From NCBI GenBank assembly GCA_021159015.1, contig JAGGSQ010000011.1, forward strand, positions 1 through 47,436: a stretch of DNA of 47,436 nucleotides. Direction: 5' to 3'. The notes beneath the pieces were generated by a model. It made no database searches. It saw only the letters and a program-made list of their open reading frames with translations, and was not told the origin of the DNA. This DNA comes from Candidatus Omnitrophota bacterium. Lineage in GTDB: Bacteria; Omnitrophota; Gorgyraeia; Duberdicusellales; Duberdicusellaceae. A program made the translations under genes and the position numbers. Shown piece after piece: positions 40,948 to 47,436 of this stretch. The stretch's first letter is position 1; each line of letters begins with the position of its first letter.

Positions 40948-41756
40948 CAGTTAGTACGGTTGTAACTAGCCCTGCCCGCTTGCTTTTGGGTAAAAGTAAG
41001 GAGTGGCAGGAAAAGAGAAGCTATCACTTTTTTATTTACTATTATGCCGGTTGCAGCCAGAGTTTTCTTGGCCGCCTGACGGAAGCCAGTGAAAGTTATT
41101 ATCGCACCATTACTCAACAGCTCCATTTTTATCGCCACGATCCCTGGGTGTGGGAAAAGAGGGCTAAAATATATGTGTATCGCAATAAGGAAGAATATCT
41201 GGAGAAAACTAAACAGCCTTCCTGGTCGGCAGGCTACGCCATACCTGTAAAAAAAGAAATATATACTTATGCTGGTTCTTTTGGCATATTTAAAGGTGTC
41301 CTGGCGCACGAAATGACCCATCTCATTCTTCACGAGTATATAGGATTTGGGCATACCATTCCTCTCTGGTTGGATGAAGGAGTAGCAATGTATATTCAAT
41401 ATAAAACAATGGGTTTACTTGAGAGAATTGTTGCAGAATGTATTAAACCACTTCTGCATAGTAAAGACTATATACCGTTGGAAGAACTGCTTTCTATTGC
41501 CATATCTGATTTAGACAAGAAGCAGCCGCTTCCTACGGGTGAGTCGAGCCATTATAGCTATGTAGATAAATTTTATTTAGAATCTTTGAGCGTCGTATAT
41601 TTTCTTCTTAAGCAGTATAGCAATTATAATTTTGTAAATCTTTGTCGAGATTTGAGAGATGGTAGAGAATTCTCATCTGCTTTTAGCCGTCACTATTATA
41701 CTATCAGGAATTTGCATTATTTTGAGAAGCGTTGGAAGGAATTTTATTCCTCATAA
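40905..41756 (+). CDS. Exported HExxH zinc metallopeptidase in the dcw cluster
   Basis: The 283-residue protein has a signal-like N terminus (residues 1-25). Its zinc-protease motif is LAHEMTHLILHEY (133-145; His135, Glu136, His139) with a downstream WLDEG whose Glu158 would be the third zinc ligand, the gluzincin pattern of peptidase MA-like families. The region between residues 40 and 130 (KIYVYRNKEEYLE...WSAGYAIPVKKEIYTYAG) also fits that family. It is likely periplasmic, but its substrate is unknown. Such a gene is not part of the normal dcw set, yet it overlaps murG by 43 nt and lies 36 nt before murC, so it is cotranscribed. ATG 40938 is an alternative start. Confidence 0.8.
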   Translation: MDKSRRVCFLIMAITVSTVVTSPARLLLGKSKEWQEKRSYHFFIYYYAGCSQSFLGRLTEASESYYRTITQQLHFYRHDPWVWEKRAKIYVYRNKEEYLEKTKQPSWSAGYAIPVKKEIYTYAGSFGIFKGVLAHEMTHLILHEYIGFGHTIPLWLDEGVAMYIQYKTMGLLERIVAECIKPLLHSKDYIPLEELLSIAISDLDKKQPLPTGESSHYSYVDKFYLESLSVVYFLLKQYSNYNFVNLCRDLRDGREFSSAFSRHYYTIRNLHYFEKRWKEFYSS

Positions 41757-41792
41757 TGAGAGGCTTTTTATTCACAGAAATATATTAAAACG

Positions 41793-43217
41793 ATGCAGCA
41801 TAAGATTGCTTTTTGCCGCCAATATTTAAAGAAGGCGAAAAATATTTATCTAGTTGGTATAGGGGGAATAGGTATGAGCGGTCTGGCTTATCTTTTAAAA
41901 GATAAGGGATATAAAGTCAGCGGTTCTGATATTGTCTTTAGCCCCCTCCTGGCCCATCTGGAAAAGAAAGGCATCGCGGTATATTTAGGTCATAAATCTC
42001 AGCGGGTAAAGGGAAAAGACTTACTTTGTTATTCTTCCGCTATAAAGGAAGATAATCCTGAGCTTAAGAGAGCAAGAAAATTGGGCATTCCCCTGGTATC
42101 GCGAGGACTGCTTCTGGCTTGTTTAGCTCAGGAGGAAAAAGTTATAGCTATAGCAGGCAGCCATGGCAAAACTACTACTACAGCTTTGACCGGGTTTTTG
42201 TTAAGGAAAATGGGCTTAAGATGTTCGACTTTCTTAGGAGGAATGTTACAAGGACATACGGTTTCTGCAGAGTGGGGAAGGGAAGTCTTTGTCATTGAGA
42301 CGGATGAAAGTGACGGGAGTTTCAATTTTATTCGCCCCTTCTATTCTCTTATAACTAATATTGATAGGGAGCATTTGAATTTCTATCAGAATAATTGGGG
42401 CAAGCTTAAGGGGGCTTTTAGAAGGTTTGCAGAGCAAACTACAGGAAAGGTTATTGGCTGTGCCGATGATGAGGCTGTATTTGATATATTGTCTCGGCTC
42501 CCCAGTGGCAGGAGCGTTAGTTACGGAATAAGAAAAGGTGATTTTCGGGCCTGTCACATAACTTTTTCTTCTTTTTCTACGCGTTTTGATCTGTGTTTCT
42601 ATGATAAGAAACTTCTGCGATGGGAGATTCCTTTGGCGGGAAGACACAATGTTTTAAATAGTTTGGCTGCTATTGCTGCTATCGTGAGCTTTCGTATGGA
42701 AGGAAAACTTGCCGGAAGAGAGAAGGAAATTGAAGTTATTTGTCTGCGTTTAAAAGAAGATATTAAGTATTTTCCCGGTGTGAAGAGGAGACTGGAAATA
42801 TTAGGCAAAAAAAAGGGTGTTATTTTTATCAGTGACTATGCGCATCATCCTTCAGAAATAAAGGCAGTGATTAGAACGGTAAAATCTATTAAGTCATCAC
42901 GATTAGTAGTTGTATTTCAACCTCATCGGTCCTCACGCTTAAAAAGTTTAATTTCTGAATTTGCTGATGCTTTTTATGGCAGCGATTTGCTTATTGTAAC
43001 TGATATTTATTTAGCCTCTGAGAAACCTGAGAAAAATATAAATGCGGCGCTCCTTATAGAAAATTTGCGTCACCCTTCTCCTAAAAATATAATTTATCTT
43101 CCTCAGAATAAACTTATGAGTCATCTTAGCTCTTTCTTTAACCAAGGAGATATTGTTTTGGCTTTAGGAGCAGGCAATATTGACAGTATAATCAGGTCTG
43201 TTTATAGACAATTTTAA
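41793..43217 (+). CDS. murC: UDP-MurNAc:L-alanine ligase
   Basis: The 474-residue Mur ligase makes UDP-MurNAc-L-Ala, the first peptide addition in peptidoglycan synthesis. It has the N-terminal loop VGIGGIGMSGLA (21-32), SGSDI, YSSAI, the P-loop GSHGKTTTTAL (122-132), ETDESDGSF, the NIDREHLNFY motif and ISDYAHHPSEI (about 349-359). A TATATT box 6 nt before the ATG hints at a leaderless start, but no -35 is evident. It is immediately followed by murB (1-nt gap). Confidence 0.96.
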   Translation: MQHKIAFCRQYLKKAKNIYLVGIGGIGMSGLAYLLKDKGYKVSGSDIVFSPLLAHLEKKGIAVYLGHKSQRVKGKDLLCYSSAIKEDNPELKRARKLGIPLVSRGLLLACLAQEEKVIAIAGSHGKTTTTALTGFLLRKMGLRCSTFLGGMLQGHTVSAEWGREVFVIETDESDGSFNFIRPFYSLITNIDREHLNFYQNNWGKLKGAFRRFAEQTTGKVIGCADDEAVFDILSRLPSGRSVSYGIRKGDFRACHITFSSFSTRFDLCFYDKKLLRWEIPLAGRHNVLNSLAAIAAIVSFRMEGKLAGREKEIEVICLRLKEDIKYFPGVKRRLEILGKKKGVIFISDYAHHPSEIKAVIRTVKSIKSSRLVVVFQPHRSSRLKSLISEFADAFYGSDLLIVTDIYLASEKPEKNINAALLIENLRHPSPKNIIYLPQNKLMSHLSSFFNQGDIVLALGAGNIDSIIRSVYRQF

Positions 43218-43218
43218 T

Positions 43219-44118
43219 ATGCTGAGAGAGATAAAGAAATACACCGAGAGGTTAGGCTGGTGGCAGGCTGCGGCGGTGATGCGAGATTTTACTACTATAA
43301 AAATAGGCGGGAGAGTAAAACTTTTTTTCCCTCGCGGACTAGAGGAATTAACAAAAACTATTAGTTTATTTAATAAAGAGGGCTTAAAGTATCGTATTTT
43401 GGGTAATGGCTCTAACCTGCTGGTAAGCGATAGAGGTATTAAAGACATAATCATCAAGTTAAAAGGAGCTGATTTCGAATATATAAGAAAAGAGAAAAAC
43501 AATCTTGTTGCTGTAGGCAGTGGTTTAAGCTTGCAGAAGCTGTTGCGCTTTTGCCAGGAAGAGTCTTTAGGCGGTTTAGAGTTTTTGGTAGGGGTTCCCG
43601 CTACTTTAGGAGGGGCTATCAAAAATAATGCCGGCGCCTTAGGAAAAGAAATTATGGATTTTGTCACTTCTTTAACTGTTCTAAAAAAAAGTGGTAAGCT
43701 GGTAAAATTAGAAAGTAAGCATGTAAGATATTCTTATCGTTATCTGCAGTTGAAAAAATCAGATATTATTGTAGGTGCGGTACTGAGGCTGAGAAAGACG
43801 AGGCGGAAATATATACGAAAGAGGTTAGATTTTAATCGTGCCTATCGCCGGCGTACGCAGGAGATAAGATTTGCTTCAGCGGGATGTGTCTTTGCCAATC
43901 CTTCTCTTTCACTGCCGGCAGGATTATTAATTGAAGCTGCGGGGCTTAAAGGATTCAGGAAAAATAAGGCTGCTGTATCTTGCCGTCATGCAAATTTTAT
44001 TGTAAATCTGGGAGGAGCTTCTTTTAAAGATGTATTCTATCTGATAAAATACATAGAGAAAAATATTAGGGACACTTTTGGTATAACTCTAAAGAGAGAA
44101 ATAGAAATATGGTCATAG
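43219..44118 (+). CDS. murB: UDP-N-acetylenolpyruvoylglucosamine reductase
   Basis: The 299-residue flavoprotein reduces UDP-GlcNAc-enolpyruvate to UDP-MurNAc with NADPH. It shows TTIKIGGRVKLFFP (25-38), the FAD-binding LGNGSNLLVSDRG (61-73), GGLEFLVGVPATLGGAIKNNAGA (118-140), RYSYRYL (170-176) and FASAGCVFANP (218-228). The proton-donor position is Cys223, as in the GCVF subgroup, where E. coli has Ser. The C-terminal LKREIEIW holds the expected Glu. It starts 1 nt after murC, and its end overlaps ddl by 10 nt. Confidence 0.95.
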   Translation: MLREIKKYTERLGWWQAAAVMRDFTTIKIGGRVKLFFPRGLEELTKTISLFNKEGLKYRILGNGSNLLVSDRGIKDIIIKLKGADFEYIRKEKNNLVAVGSGLSLQKLLRFCQEESLGGLEFLVGVPATLGGAIKNNAGALGKEIMDFVTSLTVLKKSGKLVKLESKHVRYSYRYLQLKKSDIIVGAVLRLRKTRRKYIRKRLDFNRAYRRRTQEIRFASAGCVFANPSLSLPAGLLIEAAGLKGFRKNKAAVSCRHANFIVNLGGASFKDVFYLIKYIEKNIRDTFGITLKREIEIWS

Positions 44119-45038
44119 ATAGAAAGACGGTGAAGGTTGTGGTTCTAAAAGGGGGTATTTCTCCGGAAAGAGAGATATCTCTTCTTTCTGGTACTAATGT
44201 GGAGAGAGCTCTGGCAGAGAAAGGATATGGGGTATCAGGATTTGATGTAACTTCACCTCAAGCGGATAAAATAATAAACTTTATTAAAGAAGAAGGTGGG
44301 GAGGTAGTTTTTATTGCTTTGCATGGTGAGTTTGGAGAGGATGGTCAGCTTCAAGAGATATTAGAAGAGAATAATATTGTCTTTACAGGATCTTCGTCGG
44401 AAGCTTCCTTCCTCTCTATGGATAAGTTGAGAAGCAAGCGCGTATTTGAAACAGCCGGATTAAAAGTTCCTCCCACGTGGAGTGAAGCAGAGGCATCAGA
44501 GATTGACGAAAGTCACTTTCCTCTTATAGTTAAGCCGCATTTTGCTGGTTCCAGTATTGGCGTAACCAGAGCCAAAAGCAGGGAGTCTTTAAAAGAGGCG
44601 ATACACAAAGCTAAAGATATTTCTTCTCAAGTTATTATTGAGAAATTTATAGAAGGTCGAGAAATTAGTGTAGGTATATTGGGAAAAGAAGTTTTGCCGG
44701 TGGTAGAAATAGTCCCTCAGAATGACTATTACGATTTTAGTTGTAAATATGAAGAAGGAATGAGTAGGTTTGTCGTGCCGGCTACTTTACCTTCTGGTGT
44801 TTACAAAAAAGCCCAATCTATTGCTTGGCAAAGTTTTACTGCTTTGGGATGTAGTCATTTTGGACGTGTAGATATGATAGTAGATGCTGAAGAGGATATA
44901 TATGTATTGGAAGTTAATTCTATCCCCGGCTTAACCGCCCATAGTCTTTTGCCATTGGCGGCAAAGAGCGCAGGGATTAGTTTTGGCGATTTGTGCGAAA
45001 AAATAGTAGAATTGGCTCTAGGGAATGAGATTAAGTAA
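44109..45038 (+). CDS. ddl: D-alanine--D-alanine ligase
   Basis: The 309-residue ATP-grasp enzyme joins two D-Ala for MurF. It has KGGISPEREISLLSG (14-28), VFIALHGEFGEDGQLQ, FTGSSSEASFLSMDK, PLIVKPHFAGSSIGV, VIIEKFIEGREISVGIL and the metal-binding end DMIVDAEEDIYVLEVNSIPGLT. The length is typical for Ddl of the DdlB kind found in dcw clusters. The ATG overlaps the murB stop by 10 nt, and its end overlaps ftsQ by 14 nt. Confidence 0.95.
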   Translation: MVIDRKTVKVVVLKGGISPEREISLLSGTNVERALAEKGYGVSGFDVTSPQADKIINFIKEEGGEVVFIALHGEFGEDGQLQEILEENNIVFTGSSSEASFLSMDKLRSKRVFETAGLKVPPTWSEAEASEIDESHFPLIVKPHFAGSSIGVTRAKSRESLKEAIHKAKDISSQVIIEKFIEGREISVGILGKEVLPVVEIVPQNDYYDFSCKYEEGMSRFVVPATLPSGVYKKAQSIAWQSFTALGCSHFGRVDMIVDAEEDIYVLEVNSIPGLTAHSLLPLAAKSAGISFGDLCEKIVELALGNEIK

Positions 45039-45780
45039 AAAACAAATATATCGCCGGCGGTTTAAAAAGGTAATCCTAATCTTTTTTTTGTTTCTCATCT
45101 TCTATTTATTTTTAATCAAAGCCAAAAAAATAATCATAAAGTCTGGCATATTTACTTTAAGAAAAGTTTATGCTAATGCTTCCTTAGAAGACCTGGTCTT
45201 CTTGAAAAATAAATTTTTAGGAAAGTCAATCTTTCTTGCTGATCTTTCTTATATGGCCAGATATATTTCTGCTCACCATCCAGAATTTGAAAAAGTAAAA
45301 GTAAAGAGACGTTTTCCTGATAGAGTAATTATTGAAATTGTCCCTAAGAGACCATATGCACAATGCAAGATAGGCTCATTCTATTATTTGATAGATAGAG
45401 AAGGAGTAATTATTAGCCAGCCGCATTCTTTGCCTTACGGAGATAAAATTATTATTTATGCTGGTTACAAAAGGCCGGAAGAGGTAAAAATAGGAAAAAG
45501 GCTTAATCTGGACAACTTTAAGCATATAAAGGAATTAATTGATTATTTGAAAGCAGATGAGTTTTTTTCTCACCATTCTGTAGAATCAATACATGGTTAT
45601 ACTCTAAATGATATTTGGTTTGATTTGGATGGAATTAAGGTTAAAATAGGAAATTCAGACTATAGGAGGCGTTTGAGGATTCTTAAGCAGATTATTATTC
45701 CCCGTTTTCGTACTGACTGGCAAAAGATTAGTTATATAGATTTGAGATTTAAAGACCCTGTAGTAGGATACCGGCGATGA
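45025..45780 (+). CDS. ftsQ: Division protein FtsQ/DivIB-like
   Basis: The 251-residue protein has a basic cytoplasmic start (RLSKKQIYRRRFKK), one membrane helix (about residues 17-33), and a POTRA-like domain (GIFTLRKVYANASLEDLVFLKNKFLGKSIFLADL). The beta domain follows (FPDRVIIEIVPKRPYAQCKIGSFYYLIDREGVII), which is the pattern of FtsQ/DivIB. It bridges early and late division proteins and binds FtsL/FtsB. Position between ddl and ftsA is standard. The sequence is divergent, but topology and context make the call firm. It overlaps ftsA by 4 nt. Confidence 0.88.
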   Translation: MRLSKKQIYRRRFKKVILIFFLFLIFYLFLIKAKKIIIKSGIFTLRKVYANASLEDLVFLKNKFLGKSIFLADLSYMARYISAHHPEFEKVKVKRRFPDRVIIEIVPKRPYAQCKIGSFYYLIDREGVIISQPHSLPYGDKIIIYAGYKRPEEVKIGKRLNLDNFKHIKELIDYLKADEFFSHHSVESIHGYTLNDIWFDLDGIKVKIGNSDYRRRLRILKQIIIPRFRTDWQKISYIDLRFKDPVVGYRR

Positions 45781-46955
45781 AGGATGTGAATTGTGCCTTA
45801 GAGATAAACAGTAGTTCTTATAGCATAGTAATTGTGGAGACAGGGCGAAAGGTATTGGCAGTTAAAAGAGCAAGCTTTAATTTTGATATTAGCAGTTTAA
45901 GTCTTGTGGACGAGGTTCTGCTTAACTATTTGCGCCAAATGATGAAAGAATTGAAGCAGGAGTATGAGTTCAGAATAAAAAATTTGAACGTATGTTTGTC
46001 CTCTTATCACGTTGATATTGTTCCCGCTTCAGCAGAAATTATTCTTCATCCTTACCATCAGCGGGACGTAAGAAAAAAAGACATTGAAAATCTAATAGAG
46101 CAATCACGGCTCTTGCGGATTGATTGGGACAGGAGCGTTCTCCATTCCCTGCCTCTGGAGTTCTATTTAGACGACAGAAGATTTCTGGAAGCTCCCATAG
46201 GTGTTTACGGGCGAAAGTTCAGAACTAAGAGTATTTTTTGTATAGTTAATAGAAATATTATGGAGGAGATTGAGACTCTAGCTGATAGGTTATCTTTAGA
46301 GTTAGGAAAAGTGGTATTTTATCCTTTAGCTCTTATGTCTATTTTTGTTCTTCCAGATTCAGAAGGTGATTTTCTTCTTGTCCGCATGAGACGTTATCGT
46401 ACTGATATGGCGGTTTTTATAGAGAAGTCGTTGGTTTATGCTGGCTATATCCCCATAGGAGGTGAGTATATAGATAGAGAGCTAGCGGAAGGACTAGGTA
46501 TTCCTATGTCTTTGGCAGAAGAGATAAAAATAGAATATGGTGCTCTAACTGCAGAGGACCTGGAAGACGGGAGGGAAGTAATTGTTAAAAAAGTTTCTTC
46601 TTACCGGAAAATAAAGCGTTCTCGGCTTAATCAGATTTTGCTGGCTTCTTTTCGTAATATTTTAGGGAGTATTAAATCTAATATTCCTGATGAATTTCGC
46701 AGCCGTCTCTCTAAGGTAATTTTTGTCGGAAGTAGTATTTCTTTGAAAGGTTTAGCTAATGTGGTTGAGAATGAACTTGAGCTTTCTTGGCAGCCTGTTT
46801 CTTTGTTAAGAGAAAATTATCAGAAACTGCCTCCTTCTTTTTGGGGTGCAATCGGGAGTTTTTATTTTAATGATTCAGATTTCAACCGTCAAAAAATGGC
46901 GAGTGGTTTAAATTTTTGGCAGAAGATTGTGAATGTGTGGGATAATTATTTTTAA
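45777..46955 (+). CDS. ftsA: FtsA-like division protein with degenerate ATP-binding motifs
   Basis: The 392-residue protein sits in the FtsA place after ftsQ (4-nt overlap). It keeps the FtsA-specific 1C region (about 80-155; [10 protein letters not shown]...[14 protein letters not shown]...[11 protein letters not shown]), the [31 protein letters not shown] helix region (225-255), and an amphipathic C-terminal helix [15 protein letters not shown] like the FtsA membrane-targeting sequence. The actin-fold nucleotide motifs are degraded. Phosphate 1 reads LEINSSS (8-14, usual DIGTS). Phosphate 2 reads RMRRYRTD (203-210, usual DIGGGTTD). The adenosine motif reads FVGSS (317-321, usual TGGG). It may be a membrane tether that no longer binds ATP. 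PilM is a less likely alternative. Confidence 0.8.
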   Translation: MKDVNCALEINSSSYSIVIVETGRKVLAVKRASFNFDISSLSLVDEVLLNYLRQMMKELKQEYEFRIKNLNVCLSSYHVDIVPASAEIILHPYHQRDVRKKDIENLIEQSRLLRIDWDRSVLHSLPLEFYLDDRRFLEAPIGVYGRKFRTKSIFCIVNRNIMEEIETLADRLSLELGKVVFYPLALMSIFVLPDSEGDFLLVRMRRYRTDMAVFIEKSLVYAGYIPIGGEYIDRELAEGLGIPMSLAEEIKIEYGALTAEDLEDGREVIVKKVSSYRKIKRSRLNQILLASFRNILGSIKSNIPDEFRSRLSKVIFVGSSISLKGLANVVENELELSWQPVSLLRENYQKLPPSFWGAIGSFYFNDSDFNRQKMASGLNFWQKIVNVWDNYF

Positions 46956-46957
46956 TT

Positions 46958-47436
46958 ATGATTGAAAAGATTGCTACACCAGAGGTAGAGAAATTAATTG
47001 ATGCTAAGAGGTGGAATGAAATTAAAGAAGCTCTTAGCCATCTTTATCCCGAGGATATTTCGGCAATTATTTCTGAGCTGGGTTCTGCTTCTTCTAAATG
47101 GCTGGTTTTTCGCCTTACCCCTGCAGACAAGAATATAGCTGTTTTTGAGAATCTCTCCGCAGAAGAGCAAAAAAAGATTATAAAGAGCCTTTCCGATGAC
47201 AATCTGCGTCGCCTTCTGAATGAAATGGCACCAGATGAGAGGACGGAATTATTTGAAGATATGCCTTCCGAGATAGTCAAAAAGATGATTCAGTACCTTA
47301 ATCCGGAGGAAAGAAAAATAGCTATTGCTCTTTTAGGTTATCCAGAAGATTCTGTGGGGCGCCTAGTTACACCTGATTTTGTCCAGCTCTATGAAAATAT
47401 GAGCGTTAAAGAAGCCCTGGAGCATATTAGAAAGGT
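46958..47436 (+). CDS. mgtE: Magnesium transporter MgtE, 3' end outside window
   Basis: An open frame from ATG 46958 runs off the window (159 complete codons seen). It carries the helical MgtE N-terminal superhelix, with repeated alpha segments such as [37 protein letters not shown] and [19 protein letters not shown]. The junction [33 protein letters not shown] then enters the first CBS domain. The transmembrane part lies beyond the window. The N domain and CBS pair sense Mg2+ and gate the channel. It is 2 nt after the ftsA-like gene, with no ribosome site, so it is probably coupled to the dcw transcript. It occupies the place where ftsZ normally follows ftsA. Confidence 0.9.
   Translation, partial: MIEKIATPEVEKLIDAKRWNEIKEALSHLYPEDISAIISELGSASSKWLVFRLTPADKNIAVFENLSAEEQKKIIKSLSDDNLRRLLNEMAPDERTELFEDMPSEIVKKMIQYLNPEERKIAIALLGYPEDSVGRLVTPDFVQLYENMSVKEALEHIRK

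Noticed and set aside
40746-41399. 217-codon open frame on the reverse strand
   Set aside because: It lies opposite murG and the metallopeptidase, both of which have clear family motifs. It has no ribosome site and no recognisable domain.
42246-42647. 133-codon reverse-strand open frame
   Set aside because: It lies wholly opposite murC and shows no motif.
43164-43667. 167-codon reverse-strand open frame
   Set aside because: It is antisense to the start of murB and the end of murC and reads as a shadow of those genes.

Overview
The window looks like chromosome from a Gram-negative, diderm bacterium with a meso-diaminopimelate cell wall and moderate to low GC. The best guess is a Candidatus Omnitrophota (OP3)/PVC-type lineage. 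The reasons are serial small pilin-like genes with FTLIEL leaders, a DUF4912 gene joined to several GH57 glycoside hydrolases, a DUF2934 protein, an outer-membrane barrel protein, and a MurE with a DNPR motif. No 16S rRNA is present, so this assignment is inference.

Layout. 1-1900: three tandem type IV pilin/pseudopilin-like genes closed by a strong intrinsic terminator. 1979-9652: a forward run of mixed genes: small membrane protein, outer-membrane barrel, FAD-linked oxidase, Thi4-type thiazole synthase, inositol-monophosphatase-like enzyme, radical SAM protein, thioredoxin-CcdA fusion, MscS channel, YggT. 9653-13146: a reverse-strand pair, ispH then a GH94-like phosphorylase. 13228-16750: CPA2 antiporter coupled to a PII-like protein, RsuA-type pseudouridine synthase, second radical SAM protein. 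16993-23574: an alpha-glucan operon (DUF4912, GH57 branching enzyme, GH57 amylase-like, GH57 4-alpha-glucanotransferase, DUF2934) from a clear promoter. 23588-24183: tRNA-Ser(GGA) followed by about 500 bases without a gene, holding repeats that carry copies of the tRNA 3' end. 24184-24953: a small membrane protein and a fourth pilin-like gene.

25025-30119 is a housekeeping run (xerC/D-type recombinase, CCA-adding-type enzyme, rbfA, nrnA, truB, ribF). From 30147 a consensus promoter with three 10-bp-phased MraZ boxes starts a nearly complete dcw (division and cell wall) cluster: mraZ, rsmH, ftsL-like, ftsI, murE, murF, mraY, murD, ftsW, murG, an HExxH metallopeptidase, murC, murB, ddl, ftsQ, ftsA-like. 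These genes make lipid II from UDP-MurNAc and build the septum. The cluster departs from the usual plan in three ways: a secreted zinc peptidase sits between murG and murC, the FtsA homologue has lost its recognisable nucleotide-binding motifs but keeps a C-terminal membrane helix, and mgtE follows ftsA where ftsZ is expected.

Expression signals: many genes overlap by 4 to 50 nt, so translational coupling is probably common. Several genes have a TATAAT-like box only 6-8 nt before the ATG and no Shine-Dalgarno sequence, which suggests leaderless mRNAs alongside normal SD-led ones.
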